A stretch of 64,000 nucleotides of DNA from G963717155 sp963717155 (GTDB lineage Bacteria; Actinomycetota; Thermoleophilia; Gaiellales; JALYLC01): assembly GCA_963717155.1 (NCBI GenBank), contig OY970326.1, forward strand, positions 3,286,001-3,350,000, written 5' to 3'. A program made the translations under genes and the position numbers. Below the pieces are notes generated by a model that was given only the letters and a program-made list of their open reading frames with translations, had not been told where the DNA came from and did no database searches. Positions 8,327 to 15,839 of this stretch are shown in pieces. Every line of letters begins with the position of its first letter. Position 1 is the stretch's first letter.

Positions 8327-9519
8327 AGGTCACGCGCGTCACCTGCCATGTCCTGCTCGATCCGGGCTACGACGCCGAGGCGACCAGCTCGAACCAGGAC
8401 ACGATCGTCGTCGAGCTCGAGACGGACGAGGGACTGGTCGGCATCGGCGAGACCGACCTGAACGCCTGGATCGCCCGCGCGTGCATCGAGGCGCCGGGGA
8501 CCCACACGATGGATCGCGGACTCGGTCAGCTCGTGATCGGGATGGATCCGACCGATCCGGAGGCCTGCTGGGACGAGCTCTACGTCGGCACGGCGATGAC
8601 CGGGCGACGCGGCGCGCTCGTGCACGCCCTCGGGGCAGTCGACATGGCGCTCTGGGACATCGCCGGGCAGGCGAAGGGTGTGCCGACGTGGCAGCTTCTC
8701 GGAGAAGCGCGCCCGGAGGGCGAGCTCCTCCCGTACGCGTCGCTCCTGCCGAACACGGGTGCGGACTGGGAGGGGTTCGCCGAGACCCTCGCGGGCCAAG
8801 CGATCACGGCGGCGGGCAACGGCTTCCGCGCGGCCAAGCTCGAGCTCCTGACGCGCGGGCCCTATCGCCACAGCGGCCTCTCGATCCCCGACGATCGGCT
8901 CGTCGAGGTGATCGCCGCCGTGCGTCGGGCAACGGGTCCCGCGTTCGCGATCATGGTGGACGTCGGCTACGGGTGGAATGACTGGCACGAGGCGCTCGCG
9001 GTCATCGAGACCTGGGACGAGCACGACGTGTTCTTCGCGGAGACGCCACTGTGGACGGACGACCTCGAGGGCTACGCCGAGCTCGTGCGCCACTCCCCGA
9101 TTCCGATCGCAGCCGGCGAGTGGCTCGCGACGCACCACGAGTTCGCGGCATACACAGCGCGCGGTGCGCTCGACGTCCTGCAGCCCGACGTCGGCCGCGT
9201 CGGCGGCCTGACCGAGGCTCGCCGGGTCACGCGACTCGCGAGCGAGCACGGCCTGTCGGTGGTGCCGCACGGCTGGAAGACGGGGATCACGGTGGCGGCG
9301 ACCGCGCACCTCGCCTCGGTCACGCCGCATCTGCCGTTCTTCGAGTTCGTGCCGCCGGGCATGGCCGAGTCGCGCCTCCGACGGGAGCTCGTCCGCGACG
9401 AGCTCGTGCTGCGTGACGACGGCACGCTGCCGCTACCGGCTCGAAGCGGGCTGGGGATCGAACTCGACCGCGATGCGGTGGCGGAGTTCAGCGAGGCCGC
9501 GGCGCGCCTGCAGCGCTAG
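8323..9519 (+). CDS. Enolase-superfamily protein, paralogue of the upstream one
   Basis: A 398-residue protein clearly paralogous to 6304-7503: both share the opening HVLLDPGYD, the LNAWIARACIEAPGTHTMDR stretch, YVGTAMTGRRGAL and QPD(V/I)GRVGGLTEARRV. Catalytic positions are kept: Lys in AAKLEL, Asp in MVDVGYGW, Glu in FAETPLW, Glu in AAGEW, His in VPHGWKTG. The segment after the active-site lysine differs, so the two may handle epimers or successive intermediates. It overlaps the preceding SDR by ATGA and ends tail-to-tail with the minus-strand dehydrogenase, overlapping by four bases. Confidence 0.9.
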   Translation: MKVTRVTCHVLLDPGYDAEATSSNQDTIVVELETDEGLVGIGETDLNAWIARACIEAPGTHTMDRGLGQLVIGMDPTDPEACWDELYVGTAMTGRRGALVHALGAVDMALWDIAGQAKGVPTWQLLGEARPEGELLPYASLLPNTGADWEGFAETLAGQAITAAGNGFRAAKLELLTRGPYRHSGLSIPDDRLVEVIAAVRRATGPAFAIMVDVGYGWNDWHEALAVIETWDEHDVFFAETPLWTDDLEGYAELVRHSPIPIAAGEWLATHHEFAAYTARGALDVLQPDVGRVGGLTEARRVTRLASEHGLSVVPHGWKTGITVAATAHLASVTPHLPFFEFVPPGMAESRLRRELVRDELVLRDDGTLPLPARSGLGIELDRDAVAEFSEAAARLQR

Positions 9520-10541
9520 CGCTGGAGCGGGGACGGAGCCGATACGCCGAGACGGTCGCATGCCTCGAGCAGCCCCTCGAGCGTGGCCGGCGTCAGCGCC
9601 ACCCCGTCCTCGCGGTTGCGCCGGCTCGCCGCGTGGCCGAGTTCTCCCGGCAGCGCGATCGGCGTTGCGTCGGGCAGGAGCGGAGCCGACTTCACGTACG
9701 CGGCGAGCTCGTCGACGTCTCGCGCCAGATCGGCGAGCGGACGGAACCTCGCCACGTCGATCGCGATCACGGTCACGCCCTGCTCGACGACGTCGTCGCT
9801 CGCTGCCCGGGCTGCACTCGAATGGCCTGCGCCCGTCAGGACGCCGGCGAGGATCTCGACGGCGAGCGCCAACCCGAACCCCTTGTAGCCGCCGAGCGCC
9901 TGCAGCACGCCGTCGACTTCCCAGCCATGGGGCACCTCGCCGCGTTCTCGATGGATCTGCACCTTGCCGTGCGACACGACGCTCGTCGACATGTCGAGCA
10001 CGAAGGCCGGCGCGGTCGACCGCGGTGCCGCGATCGCGAGCGGGTTCGTCGAGAGGCGGCCGCTGGTCGCTCCCGGCGGCGCGACGACCTGACCGCCGCC
10101 CGCGTCGTTCGCGACCACGATCCCGATCTGCCCCTCCTCCGCGATCAGCTCGGCGTAGTGCGCGAGCCGACCCACGTGGCAGCAACGACGAACCGCGACA
10201 CACGCGATGCCGTGGAGGCGGGCCCGCGCCACTGCCTCGGCCGTCGCGGCACGGGCGACGACCTGGCCGAGTCCGAGCTCTCCGTCGACCGTCGCCGTCG
10301 CCCCCTCGTCGTGAGCGACACGGGGCACGGCTCGCGGGTTGGTCTCGCCACGCTCGATCGCCGCGAGGTACCCCGGCACGCGCATGAGACCGTGTGAGGC
10401 GTGATCGGCGAGATCGCTCGCGACGAGCAGGTGGGCTGTCCACCAGGCGTCACCCTGGCCGACGCCGACCGCTTCGAGCAGGCGCGACGCGCAACGCTCG
10501 AGCTCGGTGGGAGCGAACCGCAGTGGAGAACCTGCGCGCAC
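9516..10541 (-). CDS. Ldh2/malate-L-lactate dehydrogenase family oxidoreductase
   Basis: A 341-residue member of the MDH2/Ldh2 (malate/L-sulfolactate/ureidoglycolate) dehydrogenase family, NAD(P)-dependent 2-oxo acid reductases unrelated to ordinary LDH. Visible landmarks: DHASHGLMRVP near residue 46, CHVGRLAHYAE around 120, GRLSTNPLAIAAP, and LGGYKGFGLALAVE. The stretch between the GEVPHGW segment and LGGYKG is shorter than I remember for this family. It starts with GTG six bases after the stop of the nucleotidyltransferase-like gene, so the two are co-transcribed. It probably interconverts a 2-keto and 2-hydroxy acid produced by the convergent operon. Confidence 0.87.
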   Translation of the reverse strand: MRAGSPLRFAPTELERCASRLLEAVGVGQGDAWWTAHLLVASDLADHASHGLMRVPGYLAAIERGETNPRAVPRVAHDEGATATVDGELGLGQVVARAATAEAVARARLHGIACVAVRRCCHVGRLAHYAELIAEEGQIGIVVANDAGGGQVVAPPGATSGRLSTNPLAIAAPRSTAPAFVLDMSTSVVSHGKVQIHRERGEVPHGWEVDGVLQALGGYKGFGLALAVEILAGVLTGAGHSSAARAASDDVVEQGVTVIAIDVARFRPLADLARDVDELAAYVKSAPLLPDATPIALPGELGHAASRRNREDGVALTPATLEGLLEACDRLGVSAPSPLQR

Positions 10542-10547
10542 GACCGG

Positions 10548-11318
10548 TCAGCTGTCGAGGCTCCGGTGCTCGACCTCGTCGGGCTCCTCGTACCAGCGGG
10601 TGCGATCGCCGACGCGTGCGCGCGTCCTGAACTTGAGCGGCTTGGGCTCGCGCTCCACGCGTTCCCAGAGCGTGTCGAGCCGCTCCCGGATCAGGTCGCG
10701 CTCGACCGGTGAGAGCTCGAGGCCGTCGAGCGCCGTACGCACGAACTCGATCGAGCCGCGTGACGTGCGCCAGAGCCCCCAGTCAGAGGCAAGCAGCTGC
10801 GCCACCCGGTTAGCGTTGATCGTCTCGTCGTCGCCGTCGCCGACCGGATGCTCGAGCAGGATCGCCGCGATGTCCTTCACGTCCTTGTCGTTCAGGCGGA
10901 CGATCTGCAGCTTCGTCAGCAATAGCTCGGCGAGCGGCACCGTCGGACTGTCGACGTCGAGCCGCTCGAGCGGTATCGCGTGGCACATCTTGAACTCGCC
11001 GACGAACACGTCGAGCTGGCGCTGGTTCAGCATGTCGTAGGCGACGAGCCGGTTGTGCACGCCGACCAGGCTGTTGAACCGCTCGTTCGAGACGTAGCCC
11101 GCGTCGACGAGCAGCTTCAACGCCTCGCGATCGCCACGACGCTTCGTGACCAGATCGATGTCGCGATAGGTCCGGCGCAACGCAGGGTGTACCTCGCCGT
11201 TCGTGTGCAGGGCGACCGCCACGCCGCCGACGACACGGAGCGGCACGCCCCGGGACGCCGCCAGCTCGCCGATGCGCAGGGCCTCGGTCGTCACGTTCGC
11301 GTCGGGGCCCTGATTCAC
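10548..11318 (-). CDS. Nucleotidyltransferase-fold protein (AbiEii/MNT-like)
   Basis: A 256-residue protein with a nucleotidyltransferase core: VVGGVAVALH around residue 28, followed by an Arg-rich segment and RDIDLVTKR, which fits the hG(G/S)...DxD signature. A helical middle part and a basic, Trp/Glu-rich tail follow. Related families include AbiEii toxins and kanamycin-type NTases, but no antitoxin gene adjoins it, so toxin function is not supported. The GTG at 11318 is preferred because TAACGT lies 7 bases upstream and no Shine-Dalgarno is seen; longer frames run through the intergenic promoter region. It leads into the Ldh2-type gene. Confidence 0.65.
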   Translation of the reverse strand: MNQGPDANVTTEALRIGELAASRGVPLRVVGGVAVALHTNGEVHPALRRTYRDIDLVTKRRGDREALKLLVDAGYVSNERFNSLVGVHNRLVAYDMLNQRQLDVFVGEFKMCHAIPLERLDVDSPTVPLAELLLTKLQIVRLNDKDVKDIAAILLEHPVGDGDDETINANRVAQLLASDWGLWRTSRGSIEFVRTALDGLELSPVERDLIRERLDTLWERVEREPKPLKFRTRARVGDRTRWYEEPDEVEHRSLDS

Positions 11319-11332
11319 CGCGCAAACGTTAG
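11319..11332 (-). promoter_or_regulatory. Leaderless-type -10 element with CAAACGTTAG site
   Basis: On the minus strand TAACGT (11326-11331) stands 7 bases before the GTG at 11318. The overlapping CAAACGTTAG (11323-11332) is identical to the site at 2445-2454. It may be just a -10 element or also an operator. Confidence 0.4.
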
Positions 11333-11400
11333 AGGAGATCCGCCGGCATTCGCAAAGAACGACGATTCCGGCGACGATTCCTGCCCATCCGCGCAACGTC

Positions 11401-11446
11401 TTGACCGGCGATCTGGCGGGAGCGTAGGATCGCCCGCAAACGTTCG
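11401..11446 (+). promoter_or_regulatory. Promoter with operator-like palindrome for the phosphoesterase gene
   Basis: TTGACC (11401-11406), 18 bases, then TAGGAT (11425-11430), followed by CGCCCG and CAAACGTTCG (11437-11446). The block from the -10 onward matches the promoter at 4652-4673 at 19 of 22 positions, so both are likely bound by the same regulator. Confidence 0.55.
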
Positions 11447-11469
11447 TGTAGCTATCTGGGGAAGCCCGA

Positions 11470-12450
11470 ATGGTGTTCCGCAAGCGGCGCCGTGAGAGTG
11501 AGGATGCCTTCGCGCTCTACTACGCGTCGGACGTCCACGGATCGGACCAGTGCTGGCGGAAGTTCCTCGGCGCGGGACGCTTCTACGAGGTCAACGCGCT
11601 GATCATGGGCGGCGACCTCACGGGCAAGGCGATCGTGCCCATCCAGCTCGACGCCGACGGCTCGTTCACCGCCGAGTTCCTCGGCGAGACCCGAAGCGGG
11701 CGAGGCGAGACGTCGCTCACCGAGCTGACCGAGGCGGTGCGCTACAACGGCATGTACCCGTGGGTCGCGAGCGCGGACGAGATCGCGCGGCACCGCGCGG
11801 ACGCCTCCGCCCGGGCCGAGCTCTTCGAGCGGGTCTTGCTCGACGAGCTGCGCCGCTGGGTCGAGCTTGCCGACGAGCGCATGCCGCCGCAGGGGATCGC
11901 CGTCTACGCGATGGCCGGGAACGACGATCCCTGGAGCTGCGACGCGGTCCTCGAGGGCGCCGAGCACCTCATCGCGTGCGACCTGCGGGTCACCGACGTC
12001 GGCGGCCACGAGATGATCTCGTGCTCGTACGCCAACCCGACGCCCTGGGCGAGCCCGCGTGAGCTCGAGGAGGACGCGCTGTACGACCGCGTGAAGGCGC
12101 TCGCCGACCAGCTCGAACGGCCCGAGTCGGCCATCTTCAACCTGCACGTCCCACCGAAGGCGTCGGGGCTCGACACCGCCTTCGAGATCGACGACCAGCT
12201 CCGCATCGTCGTGCGGAACGGCAAGCCGCACGAGATCCCCGTCGGCTCGACGGCCGTGCGGCAGCTGATCGAGGAGTACCAGCCCATGCTCGCGCTGCAC
12301 GGTCACATCCACGAGTCGCGCGGCGCGGCGACGATCGGGAGGACGCTCGCAATCAACTCCGGCTCCGAGTACGCGACCGGCCGCATCCATGGGGTGATCG
12401 TCAAGCTCTCCGATGCGTCCGTGCTCAGTCACCAGTTCACGATCGGATAG
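11470..12450 (+). CDS. Metallophosphoesterase
   Basis: A 326-residue calcineurin-like phosphoesterase. The two-metal site motifs are present: SDVHG (residues 19-23), GGDLTG near 46, GNDDPW (Asn ligand), a His in NLHVPP, and GHIHES near the end. It is longer than minimal phosphodiesterases through a helical insert between the second and third motif. It is followed 16 bases later by an APC permease; the two are probably one transcript from the promoter at 11401-11430. The substrate (cyclic nucleotide, phosphoester or nucleic acid) is not evident. Confidence 0.87.
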   Translation: MVFRKRRRESEDAFALYYASDVHGSDQCWRKFLGAGRFYEVNALIMGGDLTGKAIVPIQLDADGSFTAEFLGETRSGRGETSLTELTEAVRYNGMYPWVASADEIARHRADASARAELFERVLLDELRRWVELADERMPPQGIAVYAMAGNDDPWSCDAVLEGAEHLIACDLRVTDVGGHEMISCSYANPTPWASPRELEEDALYDRVKALADQLERPESAIFNLHVPPKASGLDTAFEIDDQLRIVVRNGKPHEIPVGSTAVRQLIEEYQPMLALHGHIHESRGAATIGRTLAINSGSEYATGRIHGVIVKLSDASVLSHQFTIG

Positions 12451-12466
12451 AGGAGGCGCGAAGCAC

Positions 12467-14089
12467 ATGGCCGAACAGCCCATCCGACCTGAAGCCGCCG
12501 GAGTCACCGACTCAGGCCTCTTCATACGCAATGCAACCGGGCTCGTGCGCGGTATGTCACAGCGTGCGAGCATCATCCTGAACTTCATTCCGGGGCATCC
12601 GACCCAGACGCTCGCGGCCGTGCTCTTCGCGTTCGTTGCAATCTTCCCGGGGGCGAATCCGTACCTCGCGCTGCTCATCGTGCTCCCGATGACGCTCTCG
12701 TTCTCCTACGCGTTCGGGCTGCTCACCGCCATCATCCCGCGGTCCGGCGGCGACTACATGATCGTCAGCCGCGTGCTCGGTCCGCTGCTGGGCGTCGTGT
12801 CGTCGTTCTGCATGACGATGGCCGGGCTCCTGTCGAACGCGTTCTTCGGCATCGCGTTCGTGACGAGCGCGCTCGGGCCGGGCTGCGTGGTCGTCGGAAC
12901 GGTCGGCCACTACCCGGGCCTCATCACCTTCGGCACGAAGATCTCGACGCACCGCGGCTGGGTGTTCGGGCTCGGCTCCGCGATGATCGCGGTTGCCTGT
13001 CTGATCCACCTCGCCGGCTGGCGCTGGATGATCCGGTTCCTGTCGATCGCGTTCTGGGCGGTCACCGGCGCCATGATCCTCGCCGTCGGCACCCTGCTCT
13101 TCACCGGCAAGAGCTCGTTCGCGCGCAACTTCAACTCGTTCGCCGGCTCGAACGAGTACCAGAACACCATCGCGCGCGCGACGAAGGCCGGGACGCAGGT
13201 GAACCCGAGCTTCTCGTTCGGACAGACGATGATCCTCGTGGCGGGGCTCGCGACGGTCTCGATCTACTGCTACTGGTCGTCGTTCGTCGGCGGCGAGCTG
13301 CGTCAGGCAAGCACGCTCAAGACCGCGAACAACATGGCGCGCGCCGGCGTCGGTGGGCTGATCGTGGTCGCGATCTTCGGCTGGATCATCCTCCACTCGG
13401 TCGGGCACTCGTTCATGATCGCCGCGAACGGCGGCGGGCTCTCGTCGAACTTCCCGTTCGCGCCGTCGTTCATGTTCCTGTCGGCGGCGAGCGTCGGCAA
13501 CACGCTGTTCGCCATCGTCATCGCGACCTGCTACTGCCTGTTCTGGCCGCTCATCACCTGGCTGTCGCTGCTCCAGCCGACGCGCATGCTGTTCGCGTAC
13601 TCCTTCGACGGAATGCTCCCGAAGGTGTTCGCGAGCACGACGCGCGGCGGTGCTCCGTGGTTCTCGGTGCTCGCCTCCGGCCTTGCCTCGATCGCCGTGC
13701 TCGGGTGGGCGACCGGGTCCAGCTCGTTCTTCAAGGCGCTCGCCTACGCGACGTTGATCCAGCTGATCGCGATGGGGCTCGTCGGCGTCTCCGCGGCAGT
13801 CGTGCCGTGGCGCAAGCCGGAGCTGTACCGCGGCTCGGCATCGCAGCTGCGTTTCGCGGGCGTCCCGGTCTGCACCCTCGCGGGCATCGGCGCCGTTGTG
13901 ACCGGCGTGTTCCTGTGGATCGTCTTCCTGTCGGAGCCGAAGCTCGGGATCGCGGATCGCTCGTCGTTCTTCGTCTGGTGCTTCGGGACGATCGCGGCGG
14001 GCGTGATCTTCTACTTCGTGGCCTACGGCGTCCGACGGAGCCAGGGCGTCGACGTGACGCGGGCGTTCGCGGAGATACCACCGGAGTAG
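12467..14089 (+). CDS. APC-superfamily amino acid/polyamine permease
   Basis: A 540-residue integral membrane protein with about 12-14 hydrophobic segments. The first segments (TLAAVLFAFVAIFPG, ALLIVLPMTLSFSYAFGLL) are followed by IPRSGGDYMIVSRVLGP, which matches the APC-family glycine-containing unwound helix and conserved Arg-Gly region. Such carriers import amino acids or amines by proton symport. AGGAGG eight bases before the ATG at 12467 decides the start. A strong hairpin follows the stop. It may bring in the substrate of the nearby catabolic genes, but its specificity is unknown. Confidence 0.88.
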   Translation: MAEQPIRPEAAGVTDSGLFIRNATGLVRGMSQRASIILNFIPGHPTQTLAAVLFAFVAIFPGANPYLALLIVLPMTLSFSYAFGLLTAIIPRSGGDYMIVSRVLGPLLGVVSSFCMTMAGLLSNAFFGIAFVTSALGPGCVVVGTVGHYPGLITFGTKISTHRGWVFGLGSAMIAVACLIHLAGWRWMIRFLSIAFWAVTGAMILAVGTLLFTGKSSFARNFNSFAGSNEYQNTIARATKAGTQVNPSFSFGQTMILVAGLATVSIYCYWSSFVGGELRQASTLKTANNMARAGVGGLIVVAIFGWIILHSVGHSFMIAANGGGLSSNFPFAPSFMFLSAASVGNTLFAIVIATCYCLFWPLITWLSLLQPTRMLFAYSFDGMLPKVFASTTRGGAPWFSVLASGLASIAVLGWATGSSSFFKALAYATLIQLIAMGLVGVSAAVVPWRKPELYRGSASQLRFAGVPVCTLAGIGAVVTGVFLWIVFLSEPKLGIADRSSFFVWCFGTIAAGVIFYFVAYGVRRSQGVDVTRAFAEIPPE

Positions 14090-14112
14090 CACTTCTCATG
14101 GGTTGAAGCTCC

Positions 14113-14145
14113 GGGGCGGAGGGGCGTGTCGTGCCTCTCCGCCCC
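14113..14145 (+). terminator. Hairpin terminator after the permease
   Basis: GGGGCGGAGGGGC (14113-14125) pairs with GCCTCTCCGCCCC (14133-14145) over 13 positions with one G-U and a 7-base loop. It lies 24 bases after the permease stop. It also covers a GTG at 14131 that would otherwise be a possible start of the next gene. Confidence 0.6.
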
Positions 14146-14163
14146 TTCATCGATTGGACGGGC

Positions 14164-14919
14164 ATGAGCGGGCGTCTCGAGGGCCGCGGCGCGATCATCA
14201 CGGGAGGAGCGACGGGAATCGGCCGCGCGATCGCCGAGCGGCTCGTCGCCGACGGGGCCCGCGTAGCGATCGGGCAGCTCGACGCGGAGGCGTACACGGC
14301 ACCCGCCGGAGCCGCGCTCTGGGAGCTCGACGTCCGCGACGCCGCAGCCGTCGAGGTGTTCATCTCACGAGCCGACGGCGAGCTCGGCGGGCTGCGGATC
14401 GCCGTCTCGAATGCCGCGATCACCGGCCCGACCGCGATCGCACCCTTCATGAGCCACTCTGTCGAGCTGTTCCGCGCCGTGCTCGACACCAATCTCGTCG
14501 GCCCGTTCGCGGTCGCCCAGGCCGCGGCCCGCGCGATGATCGCGCGTGGCGAGGGCGGCCGCATCATCAACATCGCGTCGATCAACTCGTTCGTCGCCGA
14601 GGAGTTCTCCGCGGGCTACGTCAGCTCCAAGACGGGACTCCTCGGACTCACGCGGGCGGCGGCCGTCGAGCTCGCGCCGCACGCCATCACCGTCAACGCC
14701 GTGGCACCGGGACAGATCTTCAGCGAGTCCGGGAGGGAGGCGGAGGCGCTGCGGGGCGAAGGAGGCGGGCTGCAGTACCTCCACTACCGCGACGGGCCGC
14801 TCGGCGCCGGCGGCGAGCCGCAGGACATCGCCGGGGCCGTCGCCTATCTCGCGTCGGACGACGCGCGCTGGGTGTCTGGCACGACGCTCGTCGTCGACGG
14901 GGCGTTCCTCGCGAGCTGA
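14164..14919 (+). CDS. SDR-family oxidoreductase
   Basis: A 251-residue short-chain dehydrogenase and the fourth of its type in this region. TGGATGIGRA is the cofactor motif, SNAAIT the NAG-equivalent, IINIASINS carries the serine and YVSSK the Tyr-Lys pair. IGQLDAE replaces the usual acidic or basic cofactor-selecting residue. The ATG at 14164 is chosen because the upstream GTG (14131) lies inside a terminator stem. No clear ribosome site precedes it. It ends convergently with the MpaB-type gene. Confidence 0.87.
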   Translation: MSGRLEGRGAIITGGATGIGRAIAERLVADGARVAIGQLDAEAYTAPAGAALWELDVRDAAAVEVFISRADGELGGLRIAVSNAAITGPTAIAPFMSHSVELFRAVLDTNLVGPFAVAQAAARAMIARGEGGRIINIASINSFVAEEFSAGYVSSKTGLLGLTRAAAVELAPHAITVNAVAPGQIFSESGREAEALRGEGGGLQYLHYRDGPLGAGGEPQDIAGAVAYLASDDARWVSGTTLVVDGAFLAS

Positions 14920-14924
14920 CGCGT

Positions 14925-15782
14925 TCAGCGATCTGCGGCGAGCACGCGCGGCGTGAGCCGGAGGTGCGATGCCGCGAGCAGTGCTGGTGTCGTCGTGACA
15001 CGGAACGCCCGAGCAGCGATGTGCAGCGCGACCCGGTGGGCCGGGCTCCAGCGCAGCCCGTACTCCTCGCGCAGGCGCGGCGGCAGCGTGCCGGCCGTCG
15101 CGAGTCGGTGTGCGGGGACCAGCACGCGCATGGGCGCGGGAAGCGGGGCCGCGAGGATCACCTCGGCCACTGCACGAGCGGGATCGGTCGCGGTGATCGG
15201 GCCATCGTCGATCTGCGCGGCGACGTACTCGCGGAACTCGGCGAGCGAACCGGGGATCACCGAGGACGGCGTCCCGAAGATCTGGGCGACGACAGCCATC
15301 TCGCGGTAGTAACGCTCCTCCTCGTCGGGCTGCAACCGCCGGACGTGCCGCTGATACAGCTCGAGTGAGACGTGCACCAGCGTCGCATGGACCCACAGCA
15401 TCAGGTCCGGGTCGGTGGCCGAGTACGGCGTCCCGGCCGGGAACCGCCCGAGCCGCTCCGTCGTCACGCCGTGCACGCGCGCATGGCCTCGCTGGACGGC
15501 CTCCCCCGCCTGGTCGGCCTCGGCCTTGGTCCCGTACGTGATCAGGTAGAGCGCGCGCAGCGTGCGCACGAGCCGGCGCCACAGGTGGGATCGGTAGTCG
15601 GAGTGCTCGACGACGCCGGCCGCGACGAGCGGGTGGGCGACCTGCAGCAGCACTGCCGCACCGCCACCGAGAAACGGCGTGAGCGGGGTGTTGCCGACTC
15701 GCCGGATGACGCTGTCGGGCGCGAAGTAGCCGTCGAGGCTGGCGAGCCGCTCGGCGTGGGTGCGCTCGCGCGAGAAGGTCAC
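14925..15782 (-). CDS. DUF2236 / MpaB-like oxygenase family protein
   Basis: A 285-residue DUF2236 protein, the family of mycophenolic-acid oxygenase MpaB and the latex-clearing protein Lcp, which bind haem b. Family landmarks are the His-containing helix AHPLVAAGVVEHSDY near residue 50, the GHARVHGV segment near 100, and DLMLWVHATLVHVSLELY near 125. No signal peptide is evident. The GTG start at 15782 follows a hairpin that terminates the upstream M23-like gene, so it probably has its own promoter. A role in lipid or terpenoid oxidation is only a family-level guess. Confidence 0.8.
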   Translation of the reverse strand: MTFSRERTHAERLASLDGYFAPDSVIRRVGNTPLTPFLGGGAAVLLQVAHPLVAAGVVEHSDYRSHLWRRLVRTLRALYLITYGTKAEADQAGEAVQRGHARVHGVTTERLGRFPAGTPYSATDPDLMLWVHATLVHVSLELYQRHVRRLQPDEEERYYREMAVVAQIFGTPSSVIPGSLAEFREYVAAQIDDGPITATDPARAVAEVILAAPLPAPMRVLVPAHRLATAGTLPPRLREEYGLRWSPAHRVALHIAARAFRVTTTPALLAASHLRLTPRVLAADR

Positions 15783-15797
15783 CCCGGAAGACTGCCT

Positions 15798-15832
15798 GAG
15801 GTCCCCGCGTCCGTGAAGAACGCGGGGACCTC
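15798..15832 (-). terminator. Perfect 13-bp hairpin terminator
   Basis: GAGGTCCCCGCGT (15798-15810) and ACGCGGGGACCTC (15820-15832) are exact complements with a 9-base loop. The hairpin starts 8 bases beyond the stop of the minus-strand M23-like gene. Confidence 0.7.
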
Positions 15833-15839
15833 GGGACGC

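Noticed and set aside
10548..11318. Toxin-antitoxin or abortive-infection locus
   Set aside because: The protein has a nucleotidyltransferase core, but the neighbour is a metabolic dehydrogenase and no antitoxin gene adjoins it.
14131..14163. Upstream GTG start for the SDR at 14164
   Set aside because: It falls in the loop/stem of the 13-bp permease terminator, and the SDR fold starts normally from the ATG at 14164.
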